A stretch of 38,546 nt of DNA from Lachnospiraceae bacterium (GTDB taxonomy: Bacteria; Bacillota; Clostridia; Lachnospirales; Lachnospiraceae), in assembly GCA_030527645.1 (NCBI GenBank), contig JAUNAJ010000010.1, positions 48,669 through 87,214 of the forward strand, given 5' to 3'. Below the pieces are notes generated by a model, which searched no databases, had not been told where the DNA came from, and saw only the letters and a list, made by a program, of their open reading frames with translations. Positions within the stretch are counted from its first letter, which is position 1; each line of letters opens with the position of its first letter. A program made the translations under genes and the position numbers. Below are positions 8,089-16,084 of the stretch, piece after piece.

Positions 8089-9387
8089 ATGAAATATTTA
8101 AAAATTGTACCTATGCGCTTATCTGCAGGACTGCTGACCGCATGTCTGCTTCTTGCCGGCTGCGGTGCATCGACAGAGCGGGAGGAAGGATCTCAGACAG
8201 TATCCGCCGGCTCACAGATCCAGGCAGCCGAGGAAGGCAGCGAAGACACTTCTGCAGATTCTTCTCCATTGAAGAATGCGGAACATTCGATTCCCGACCA
8301 CGAGAACGGGTATTCTGATGAGACTGTGATGCCGGAGGAAACGTCAGAGACGGAACAGGGCAGCGATTCTGAAAATTCCGATACTGCCGGAACCTCTGCT
8401 GCAGCCCTCTCAGAGGAAGAAAAGGAGAACCTGCGGTCCCAGCTTCTGATCATGCAGGATTATGACCGATACACCTACGCAAATATGCTAACTGACACTG
8501 CTGTTCTTCTGCAGCTGTATCCTGATCTGTTTACACAGGATTCTATCGGAGTCACAGCTGACGGAAGAGAACTGGTTCATTATGTAGTGGGAAATCCGGC
8601 TGCTTCAAAGCAGATCTTTATTAACGGAGCCATTCATGCACGGGAATATCTGACCTTCCAGCTGGTCATGAAGCAGATGTGTGTTTACCTGCAGCATGTG
8701 GATCAGGGTGATGTCTGGGGAAGTCTGACCTATCGTGACATGTGGGATCAGGTGGCTATTCATGTAGTACCTCTTGTGAATCCGGACGGAGTGCAGATCA
8801 GCCAGTTTGGTCTGGACGGAATTCAGAACGAGAGCATCCGGGACGGGATCTATCAGCTGGCAGCCAATGACGGCACCGATGTAACAGCCTATTATCTGGA
8901 TCACTGGAAGGCAAATGCAGTGGGTGTGGACCTGAACCGCAATTTCGATGCCTATTGGGAGTATTATGCCGGAACCGGCTATCCCTCCTCCGATCATTAC
9001 AAGGGGGACTATCCCGGATCAGAACCGGAGGCAGCGGCATTGATCCGTCTGACGGAATCCAATCAATTCCTGTATACCATCAGCTATCATACCCAGGGAC
9101 AGGTGATCTACTGGAACTTTGAAAACATCGATCCTGTATACGATCTCTCAGCACAGTGGGTCAGCCGGATTGCTGCCCAGACAGGATACAGTCCCATCAA
9201 CGATTTCAGTACTGTGGATCCCGCCGGCTACAGTGATTGGGCGATCTACCGTCATCAGATTCCAAGCGTTGTGATCGAGGTGGCGTCTGGTGACAGCCCT
9301 TATCTGGCAAGCCAGTTCCAGCAGATCTGGCAGGAGAATCTGAATATCTGGGAGCTGACCGTTGAGGAGGCAATGCTGTATCGGTGA
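8089..9387 (+). CDS. M14-family zinc carboxypeptidase, lipoprotein
   Basis: The predicted product is a 432-residue membrane-anchored metallopeptidase that probably trims peptides or peptidoglycan stems outside the cell. The N-terminus has a lipobox LLAGC with Cys25. A disordered acidic spacer reaches about residue 110. The M14 catalytic set is complete: HARE gives zinc ligands His183 and Glu186, NPDG is at 231-234, DLNRNFD supplies the substrate-binding Arg284, SYH gives zinc ligand His334, and SVVIEVASG holds the catalytic Glu397. Some bacterial M14 enzymes cleave gamma-D-glutamyl-diamino-acid bonds; the local company of an amidase and an L,D-transpeptidase fits that, but substrate choice is inferred. 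ATG 8089 is preceded by AGGAAAGAGAG. A family A element follows 18 bases after the stop. Confidence 0.88.
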   Translation: MKYLKIVPMRLSAGLLTACLLLAGCGASTEREEGSQTVSAGSQIQAAEEGSEDTSADSSPLKNAEHSIPDHENGYSDETVMPEETSETEQGSDSENSDTAGTSAAALSEEEKENLRSQLLIMQDYDRYTYANMLTDTAVLLQLYPDLFTQDSIGVTADGRELVHYVVGNPAASKQIFINGAIHAREYLTFQLVMKQMCVYLQHVDQGDVWGSLTYRDMWDQVAIHVVPLVNPDGVQISQFGLDGIQNESIRDGIYQLAANDGTDVTAYYLDHWKANAVGVDLNRNFDAYWEYYAGTGYPSSDHYKGDYPGSEPEAAALIRLTESNQFLYTISYHTQGQVIYWNFENIDPVYDLSAQWVSRIAAQTGYSPINDFSTVDPAGYSDWAIYRHQIPSVVIEVASGDSPYLASQFQQIWQENLNIWELTVEEAMLYR

Positions 9388-9405
9388 AGTCAAAATCTTT
9401 ACAGT

Positions 9406-9534
9406 GTTACGGTTCACGGTAACCTTCCCATCATGCGCAGTCCCCGCCGTTACACGGCGGGGGCGCTGCTGACGCAGCCTGACTGCTTATGCTGGGGAGG
9501 TTCCTCAATCCCGAGATTGCAGTTAACGGGTTAC
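9406..9534 (-). mobile_element. Family A element A3, shortened and in reverse orientation
   Basis: Left end GTTACGGTTCACGG (one mismatch to copy A1) opens 129 bases that are the reverse complement of the right two thirds of A1. It includes the exact 19-mer GCTGACGCAGCCTGACTGC at 9468-9486 and the palindromic core CCCCGCCG...CGGCGGGG. The long inner hairpin of A1 is missing, the far end is degenerate (GTTAACGGGTTAC), and no target duplication is visible. Confidence 0.7.
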
Positions 9535-9595
9535 AATAAAGCCTCTTGCCTGTCTTGTACTTACACCCGTTTGATGATAAAATAAATTGGTTATG

Positions 9596-9624
9596 TTGTT
9601 CATGTGTACTTCTGTCTGTACAAT
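9596..9624 (+). promoter_or_regulatory. Putative promoter of the envelope operon
   Basis: TTGTTC (9596-9601), 17 bases, TACAAT (9619-9624), in the 167-base AT-rich gap between element A3 and the SGNH gene. A better -35 (TTGACA at 9652) has no -10 at proper spacing. Confidence 0.35.
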
Positions 9625-9701
9625 ATCTATCATAATCTATGCAGCAGATATTTGACATGGACACGAATAGTACAACAATCGTATAAAAGGAATCAAAACC
9701 A

Positions 9702-10577
9702 ATGAAGAAAAAATGGATCATACCCGCTGCCTGCGCGGTACTCCTCATCGTCCTGATTGTTCTGTATGTGAAGGGCTTCTGTCACAGCGAACGTGCTGAA
9801 GCAGATATTTCCATCGGACGAGTACTTCTTGCGGAGCAGTCAGAACAGTCCGTGGAGGATGCTGCAGCGCAGATCAGTGCAGTCCAGGGAGCGAGAGAGG
9901 AAGCAGCCCGCATTCAGCGGGAGGCGGAAGAAGCAGCACTGCAGGCACAGCATGAAGCAGAAGCGGCCGCACAGGCGGCTGCCGAGGAAGCAGAACGGCA
10001 GGCCTATTTTGAGCAGTGGTGTGCAGAAGCCGACGCGATGGCGGAGGCAGATCAGTTCAAGGCAGTCTTTGCAGGCAGTCTGATGATCGGAGACTCCATT
10101 GCCTACGGCATGCTTCAGACGGATCTGATGTTTGAATCCAGTGTAGTGGCAGAAATCGGTGCCAACCTCTCTGACCTGACGGATCTGATTCCGGAGGTAC
10201 AGAGCCGGAACCCCTCCCATATCTTTCTGTACTGCGGCTTCAATGACATCGGCATGACAAACGGCGATAAAGAAGCATACTACAATGATTTTGTTTCTTA
10301 TATCAGTCAGCTGATCACTGCCTGCCCGGGTGTGCCGATCTACATCAGTCATCTTGTGGCACCTCTCAATCTGGATACCCTGGAAAATGCCTGGTACGGC
10401 GAGGTGGATCAGTATAATGCGATCATCGATCAGGTGGCAGCTGAATACGGACTTGGAGTGATCGAAACCGCTGATCTTGTAAAAGAGGAATATTATTATA
10501 AGGACGGCTACCATATGCTGTACCCCTTCTATCCCAAGTGGCTCAGAAGAATGGCAGAAGCAGGCGGTCTGATGTAA
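9702..10577 (+). CDS. Membrane-anchored SGNH/GDSL hydrolase
   Basis: The product is 291 residues with an N-terminal membrane segment (residues about 5-24). An Ala/Glu-rich helical stalk of about 45-120 (EEAARIQREAEEAALQAQ) is followed by a compact SGNH esterase domain outside the cell. The catalytic blocks are visible: GDSIAYG with Ser132, the oxyanion Gly/Asn of CGFNDIG (Asn181), and DGYH with Asp268 and His271. Such enzymes often remove or transfer acetyl groups on surface glycans. The MBOAT acyltransferase and DHHW protein downstream make a role in O-acylation of an envelope polymer the best inference. AAAGG precedes ATG 9702. It is the first gene of the operon running to 17128; 158 bases with a tandem repeat separate it from the next gene. 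Confidence 0.82.
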   Translation: MKKKWIIPAACAVLLIVLIVLYVKGFCHSERAEADISIGRVLLAEQSEQSVEDAAAQISAVQGAREEAARIQREAEEAALQAQHEAEAAAQAAAEEAERQAYFEQWCAEADAMAEADQFKAVFAGSLMIGDSIAYGMLQTDLMFESSVVAEIGANLSDLTDLIPEVQSRNPSHIFLYCGFNDIGMTNGDKEAYYNDFVSYISQLITACPGVPIYISHLVAPLNLDTLENAWYGEVDQYNAIIDQVAAEYGLGVIETADLVKEEYYYKDGYHMLYPFYPKWLRRMAEAGGLM

Positions 10578-10649
10578 TGACAGCGCAGCACCATGTCTTT
10601 GAAAAATGCGCAGGCAAGGGCGTGCTGCGAACAATGAATGGATAAGAGT

Positions 10650-10730
10650 AATAGAAACTGATCAGAGCAAATGAACAGATCAGAGCGATAGAAGCTGATC
10701 AGAGCAAATGAACGGATCGGAGCAATAGAA
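10650..10730 (+). repeat. 37-bp direct tandem repeat, 2.2 copies
   Basis: Units at 10650-10686 and 10687-10723, followed by a partial AATAGAA, share the core CTGATCAGAGCAAATGAAC. The two full units differ at four positions, all A/G transitions. The repeat lies between the SGNH gene and the DUF4358 gene and leaves the latter with only a weak ribosome binding site. Confidence 0.85.
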
Positions 10731-10735
10731 TTTAA

Positions 10736-11254
10736 ATGAGCAGTGAAACGATACAACAGAGAAAAGATACCCCTCCGGGTTTTTCTTATACCATAGCAAA
10801 ATATATGATCCTTGCAGCAATTGCAGCATTTGTCATATATCTGGTGCTGTCTCAGAGGCAGGCGAATCTTCCGTTTTCAGATGTTTCCGCACAGGTGGAG
10901 CAGGCGATCGATCAGGAATTGCTGCGGGATGCCGGAACAAAGGGGCTTTCCAGATATTACGGATTAAACAGCTCCGATTATGAGGGCGTGCTGCTTTATC
11001 AGTCTGTGTCCGGCATGTCAGCGGATGAGGTCCTGCTTATAAAAGTAAAGAATCGAGAGCAGATGGAGCGGGTGACGGAGGCAGTGGAAGCCAGAAGAGA
11101 ATCCAGGATCAATGACTTTACCGGATATGCACCGGAGGAGGCAGCAGTCATGGAGGCGGGGGAACTGATCATCCGGGGAAACTTTTGCCTGTTTCTTCCC
11201 TGCTCCGAGGCAGCTGTAATAAAAGAAGCATTTCTGCAGGCGTTAGGAGATTGA
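10736..11254 (+). CDS. DUF4358-type membrane-anchored protein
   Basis: The product is 172 residues with one N-terminal membrane segment (about 24-44, YMILAAIAAFVIYLVLS). The extracytoplasmic domain has the layout of DUF4358 proteins: a helix, then RYYGL near 80, a strand with EGVLLYQS, then MSADEVLLIKVK and a helical tail. Function is unknown. DUF4358 genes are commonly found beside MBOAT and DHHW genes in Clostridia, so an accessory role in surface acylation is likely. The start has only a weak GGAGC at 10718-10722, 13 bases upstream. The stop is four bases before the MBOAT start, indicating translational coupling. Confidence 0.7.
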   Translation: MSSETIQQRKDTPPGFSYTIAKYMILAAIAAFVIYLVLSQRQANLPFSDVSAQVEQAIDQELLRDAGTKGLSRYYGLNSSDYEGVLLYQSVSGMSADEVLLIKVKNREQMERVTEAVEARRESRINDFTGYAPEEAAVMEAGELIIRGNFCLFLPCSEAAVIKEAFLQALGD

Positions 11255-11257
11255 TCT

Positions 11258-12610
11258 ATGGTTTTCAGCAGTATTACATTCTTATTTTTGTTCCTGCCCA
11301 TCGTACTGATGGCATACTTTTTTCTGCCGGGGCGCTTCAGAAATTTTATTCTGCTCATTGCAAGCCTGTTTTTCTATGCCTGGGGTGAGCCGGTCTATAT
11401 TGTGCTGATGGTGCTGTCCATTGCATTTAACTATATCTGTGGTCTTGAGATCAATGCCCAGACCGATCCGAAAAAGAAGCGGATCAAGCTGGCTATAGCA
11501 GTGGCGGCAGATCTGTCTGTACTGGTGCTGTTCAAATACTGCACCTTCCTGCAGCTGTCTCTGCCCATCGGCATTTCCTTCTATACCTTCCAGGCCATTT
11601 CCTATATCGTCGATGTCTACCGGGGAAAGGCACCGGTTCAGAAAAATGCCCTGAATTTTGCGTTATACATTTCCATGTTCCCGCAGCTGATCGCCGGACC
11701 GATCGTTCGCTACGCAGATATCAATCAGCAGCTGGACAACAGAAGTATAAGCTCCGCAGAATTCGGCGCCGGTATGAGAAGATTTCTGCTTGGTCTTGCC
11801 AAAAAGGTCATTCTTGCAAACGGACTGGGAGCAGTCTTTGCATCCGTTACTGCCGACTCAGCATCGGGCATGGCGACCGCTTCCGCCTGGATCGGACTGC
11901 TGGCCTATACGCTGCAGATCTATTTTGACTTCAGCGGATACTCTGACATGGCAATCGGTCTGGGACGAATGTTCGGGTTTCATTTTAATGAAAACTTCCG
12001 TCTGCCCTATACGGCGGAATCCATCACGGATTTCTGGAGAAAATGGCATATCTCCCTTGGATCCTGGTTTCGGGAGTACGTATATATTCCACTGGGAGGA
12101 AACCGAAACGGCGCTGCCCGCCAGATCCTGAATCTGCTGATCGTATGGTGTCTTACCGGAATCTGGCACGGTGCATCCTCCAACTTTATGTTTTGGGGAC
12201 TCTATTACGGAATTCTGCTGATCCTGGAGAAGTTTATTTGGGGAAAAGCCGTCGCTAAGCTTCCGAAGATCCTCCGTCATGTATATGCATTGTTTTTCAT
12301 TATTCTTGGCTGGACGCTGTTTTTCAGCAGCAGCCTCGGTGAAGCAGTCACCTATCTCGGATATCTGTTCGGAGTCGGCAGCACCGGACTGACCGATGCA
12401 GGCACTGCATCAGCTATCATGTATCAGCTGCCCCTGTGGATCATTGGCATATTTGCCTGCACAGGCACCTGCAAGGGTCTGCTGGATCGTGCCGAGCAAA
12501 GCAAAAAAGCAGCCATGGCTGTAAATGCAGCCTATATTGCGGTTTTTATCATTGCAATTTCCTGTCTGATCACAGACAGCTACAATCCGTTCCTGTATTT
12601 CAGATTTTAA
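11258..12610 (+). CDS. MBOAT-family O-acyltransferase (AlgI/DltB-like)
   Basis: This polytopic membrane enzyme of 450 residues moves an acyl group, usually acetyl, across the membrane onto an extracytoplasmic acceptor. The MBOAT hallmarks are seen: YTFQAISYIVDVYRG, MFPQLIAGPIVRY, the conserved DFSGYSDMAIGLGRMFGF, RKWHISLGSWFREYVYIPLGGNR, and the catalytic His304 in GIWHGAS. The order and spacing match AlgI/PatA-type proteins. The acceptor is not named by the sequence; peptidoglycan, teichoic acid or an exopolysaccharide are all possible. AGGAG near 11243 precedes the start. Its partner for acyl transfer is probably the DHHW protein encoded 15 bases downstream, as in AlgI with AlgJ/AlgX. Confidence 0.92.
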   Translation: MVFSSITFLFLFLPIVLMAYFFLPGRFRNFILLIASLFFYAWGEPVYIVLMVLSIAFNYICGLEINAQTDPKKKRIKLAIAVAADLSVLVLFKYCTFLQLSLPIGISFYTFQAISYIVDVYRGKAPVQKNALNFALYISMFPQLIAGPIVRYADINQQLDNRSISSAEFGAGMRRFLLGLAKKVILANGLGAVFASVTADSASGMATASAWIGLLAYTLQIYFDFSGYSDMAIGLGRMFGFHFNENFRLPYTAESITDFWRKWHISLGSWFREYVYIPLGGNRNGAARQILNLLIVWCLTGIWHGASSNFMFWGLYYGILLILEKFIWGKAVAKLPKILRHVYALFFIILGWTLFFSSSLGEAVTYLGYLFGVGSTGLTDAGTASAIMYQLPLWIIGIFACTGTCKGLLDRAEQSKKAAMAVNAAYIAVFIIAISCLITDSYNPFLYFRF

Positions 12611-12625
12611 GAAAGGAGGGAGTAA

Positions 12626-15600
12626 GTGAGACGGACATCAAACAGAAGATCAGGTAATGCTTCTGCTTCTGAAAAGAAGAAGGGCAGTTTTCAGTTATTC
12701 GATCTGAAGGAAGTAAGAGCCGAGGAGGAAGAAGAGGAAGCAAGAGCCCGTGCCAGGGAAAGAGAAGAAGCGGAACGCCAGGCAGAGGCTCTGCAGCAGC
12801 GGTTGAGCAGCATCGAAACCTCCTATTCCGAAAGGAGGGCAGACTCCGCTGAACGAACCGGAAGAAGAGCAAAGAGGACAACACAGAAAAAAACTTCAGA
12901 TAAAGCAAAAGTCACCAGAAGAGCATCCGCTTCGACCGGATCCCGTCGGATCCCGAAGGCTGCTCCTGTGGTTTCAGATCCGCAGAAGAGTGCAAGACAG
13001 AGGGCTGCACTGAATAAAACCCTTGATTCCAGCAGAAATTTCTCTTCTGTCCACAGCGCAGCGCAGAATCTTCAGCAGAATCATTCTTCCAGAAGATCTG
13101 CTCCAAAGGCAGAGCTTCAGGGAATGGAGGAATTCTGGGCAGAGATGGAGACTGCAAAGCTGCGGGAGGAAGAAGAAAGACGTCAGAGAGAAATTCAGCG
13201 TGCCAGAGTGCAGGAGCTTGAGAGAGCGAGACAGCAGGAAGCTGTCCTTGCAGCAAAAAGAGAAGAAGAGGATCAGAAACGCCGTGAAGAAGAAGCCCGG
13301 CTTGCGGAAGAAAAGGAGCTGAAGCGTCAAAATGAAGAGGCTGCTGAAAAGTGGAGAGCCGAGGAGGCTGCCAGAGTAAGAGCAGAAGCCGACAAGATGC
13401 GTGAGAGGCAGATCATCAAGGCTCGTGAGGAGGAAAGCCGCAGGGTTCAGGAGCTGGAAGCCAGGAAAATCCGTGAAGCAAAGGTGAATCAGGTTCGTGA
13501 AGAGCAAGAGGAACAGATGCGCCGGGAGCTTGCAAAATTCCAGCAGGAAGAGGAGCATCATTCCAGAATTGAAAGTCTTCTGGAAAAAAGTGCTGCGGAA
13601 TTTGAAACAGACGGAGCGCTTCTTCGGGAAGCGGATCTTCAGACTGCAAAGAAGCCTGCGCAGGAGACAGAGTCTTCAGCTGATGCTGTGATCGGATTCC
13701 CGGATGTCCCCGCGATGGTCGAGGATGACATTCTTTTGAATGAGGAAGATGTTGAACAGGAACTGTCCGGATCAGAGGATGATCGTGCGTTTGTATCTGA
13801 GGATGACGATGACCTGTTTGATGAATCCGACGATGACTTCGATGAAGAAATCTCTTTTCCGGCCCATAAAAGGTCCTATCTGAAGATGCAGAAAAAGAAA
13901 AAGAAAGCTGTAAAGACTTCACTTGCCGATGACGATCTGTTTGATCCGGAGGAGCAGATAGACCTGGAAGAACGTCTGGTAGAGATGACGGATGAAGAGC
14001 TCTATGGCACTGGAGCCGAAGCAGAGGCCGAATCGGCAGCTGCAGAACACAGGAACCAGACCGGGGTCAGAAGGCAGTCCGGCAGAAGAAAGAGTTCTGC
14101 AGACTGGAATCGGGTATTCACCGATGACGAGCTGTTCGACAGCGAAGAGGCTGATACAGCGGAAGCTGAAGAACGAACGGATATAGCTTCCGTTCATCTG
14201 CAGGTAGATGACGTACCGGATGAGGAACTGATGGACGATGAGTATTTAGATGAAGATGAATTCGGAGAGGGGGGATTTGAAGAAGATGATTTCGATGAGG
14301 AAATATCCGTTTCCTTTCGAAAAAAATCTTCTAAAAGGCAAAGCTCCCAGTCATTCGTTCTTCCGTCCTTCGAAAAAATCATGGACGCAGAAAAACCAAA
14401 AAACCTCGAAAACAGCATCCGATTCACAGGAGGAGAAAGGATCCGATATAACGACACGGATTCGAGAGTTGTTCAGGAAGAAGTAGCAGAGGACACTGTG
14501 CGGATCGATTCTCTGATGGAAGCTGCTGAAACGAAAATCGTTGGTGAGACCAGAGCGGTAGACAGAAAAGAAGCCGAAGCTGCATCCGTGGAGGATATTG
14601 AAGCGGTAGACAGTAAAGAGGCAAAAGCTGCATCCGTGGAGGATATTGAATCGGGAGACAGCAAAGAAGCCGAAGCTGCGTCCGTAGAGAATGCTGAATC
14701 AGGAGATAGCAGGACTGATAGAAACCCAATTAGTGATGGTTCTGAAGCGGTGCAAGTTGAGATGGAAGCATCTGTATCCGGCTGGAAGTCTGAAGTGAAA
14801 TACAGAGAGAAGACTGAGGAAAGATCAGTCGAGGAAACGGAAGAGGAAAAATCAGGCAAGGAAACAGAAGTGGAGCACGCTGCGATCGCAGCTGCCGCCT
14901 CACATCGTGAGTCACCGAATCACAGGAAGCGGTTCAACCGGAAACGCTACGATTCCATGATCGGAAAGCTGGTTGCTGCATCCCTGGTTATTGTGCTGGC
15001 ATTGAATATTTTCCTTCCGGACCAGACTTCCTCTGAGCTGGAGAACAGGGAACTGAAACAGATGCCGGCCGTTACAGCAAATGCATTGCTGGATGGAACC
15101 TATGCAGAGTCTGTTGAAGAATGGCAGTCCGATCAGTTTGTTGGAAGAAATGCCCTTCGCAGCCTGCAGATCTTCCTTCGCTGGCTGGGAGGAGACAGAG
15201 AAGAAAACGATATCTACTATGGAAAAAACGGCCAGCTTCTTGAGAATATTGTCAGTGCAGATCAGGAGCAGCAGACAGACCTGATCTCTTCCATGAATAC
15301 ATTTGCTGAAACCTATCCGAATGTGCGGTTCGGAATGATGCTTGTTCCCGATGCGGGAACCATCATGAATGACAGCTATCCCGCATTCGCTGAGATAAAG
15401 GATCAGCGAGAAGACATTGCTGCTGCCTGCAGTGGTCTTTCACAGCATTATATTCTGGTGGATGCGCTTGGAGCAATGGATACACATGCCGATGAAAAGC
15501 TTTACTACAAGACAGACCATCACTGGACTTCGCTTGGTTCCTTCTATGGATACCAGGCATTCTGCGAGTCCTTTGCATTCCAGAGCAATACATTTACTGA

Positions 15601-16063
15601 ACATGCTGTTTCAGATACCTTTAACGGTGTCCTGGCCAGCACCAGCGGCTTTGCTCTTGGTGAAAAAGAAAGTATTGAAATTTATACACCGGAGACAGAT
15701 ACCGGTGTGGTGGTCACCTTTGTGGAGGATGGTACACAGACAGCGACGCTGTATGATGAAGAGAAGCTGAAAACAAAGGATCAGTATGCAGTATTTCTCG
15801 GTGGAAATTATTCCATGCTGGATATTAAAACCACTACCGATACCGATGCAGTGCTGCTCCTGTTCAAGGATTCCTTTGCAAACAGCATGATCCCCTTCCT
15901 TACCACCCATTATAAAGAAATTGTGGTGGTGGATCCCCGCTATTTCAACGGAGACATACAGGAAGTCATGCTGACCTATGGAATTACTGATACACTGTTC
16001 CTGTACAGCGGAAACACCTTCTTCGCAGACCGGAATCTGCAGATGGTGCTGAGTCAGGAGTGA
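12626..16063 (+). CDS. Giant DHHW/AlgX-like protein with cytoplasmic coiled coil
   Basis: The start is GTG 12626 after AAAGGAGGG (12612-12620); 1,145 residues. The last 370 residues are a normal DHHW-family protein: one membrane segment at about 777-796 (LVAASLVIVLALNIFLP), ELENREL, a region resembling AlgJ/AlgX, the catalytic-type YKTDHHWTSLG, and a serine block KDSFANS near the end. This family transfers or removes O-acetyl groups on polymers with an MBOAT partner. What is unusual is the N-terminal region of about 775 residues, which must face the cytoplasm. It has a Lys/Arg-rich start, a long charged coiled coil (about 170-320, rich in RREEEARLAEEKELKRQ-type heptads), then very acidic stretches with FDE and DDEL motifs and a three-fold 16-residue repeat at 646-693. 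Ordinary DHHW proteins have only a short cytoplasmic tail. Function of the extension is unknown; scaffolding is a guess. Confidence 0.85.
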   Translation: MRRTSNRRSGNASASEKKKGSFQLFDLKEVRAEEEEEEARARAREREEAERQAEALQQRLSSIETSYSERRADSAERTGRRAKRTTQKKTSDKAKVTRRASASTGSRRIPKAAPVVSDPQKSARQRAALNKTLDSSRNFSSVHSAAQNLQQNHSSRRSAPKAELQGMEEFWAEMETAKLREEEERRQREIQRARVQELERARQQEAVLAAKREEEDQKRREEEARLAEEKELKRQNEEAAEKWRAEEAARVRAEADKMRERQIIKAREEESRRVQELEARKIREAKVNQVREEQEEQMRRELAKFQQEEEHHSRIESLLEKSAAEFETDGALLREADLQTAKKPAQETESSADAVIGFPDVPAMVEDDILLNEEDVEQELSGSEDDRAFVSEDDDDLFDESDDDFDEEISFPAHKRSYLKMQKKKKKAVKTSLADDDLFDPEEQIDLEERLVEMTDEELYGTGAEAEAESAAAEHRNQTGVRRQSGRRKSSADWNRVFTDDELFDSEEADTAEAEERTDIASVHLQVDDVPDEELMDDEYLDEDEFGEGGFEEDDFDEEISVSFRKKSSKRQSSQSFVLPSFEKIMDAEKPKNLENSIRFTGGERIRYNDTDSRVVQEEVAEDTVRIDSLMEAAETKIVGETRAVDRKEAEAASVEDIEAVDSKEAKAASVEDIESGDSKEAEAASVENAESGDSRTDRNPISDGSEAVQVEMEASVSGWKSEVKYREKTEERSVEETEEEKSGKETEVEHAAIAAAASHRESPNHRKRFNRKRYDSMIGKLVAASLVIVLALNIFLPDQTSSELENRELKQMPAVTANALLDGTYAESVEEWQSDQFVGRNALRSLQIFLRWLGGDREENDIYYGKNGQLLENIVSADQEQQTDLISSMNTFAETYPNVRFGMMLVPDAGTIMNDSYPAFAEIKDQREDIAAACSGLSQHYILVDALGAMDTHADEKLYYKTDHHWTSLGSFYGYQAFCESFAFQSNTFTEHAVSDTFNGVLASTSGFALGEKESIEIYTPETDTGVVVTFVEDGTQTATLYDEEKLKTKDQYAVFLGGNYSMLDIKTTTDTDAVLLLFKDSFANSMIPFLTTHYKEIVVVDPRYFNGDIQEVMLTYGITDTLFLYSGNTFFADRNLQMVLSQE
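14561..14704 (+). repeat. In-frame 48-bp tandem repeat, three units
   Basis: Three consecutive 48-bp units encode DRKEAEAASVEDIEAV, DSKEAKAASVEDIESG and DSKEAEAASVENAESG inside the acidic cytoplasmic part of the DHHW protein. The repeat length is a multiple of three, so copy number can vary without breaking the frame. Confidence 0.9.
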
Positions 16064-16084
16064 AAGAAGGATAATTAAAAGTAT

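Noticed and set aside
9652-9687. TTGACA with TATAAA before the SGNH gene
   Set aside because: Spacer of 24 bases is too long for a sigma-A promoter; the pair at 9596-9624 is preferred.
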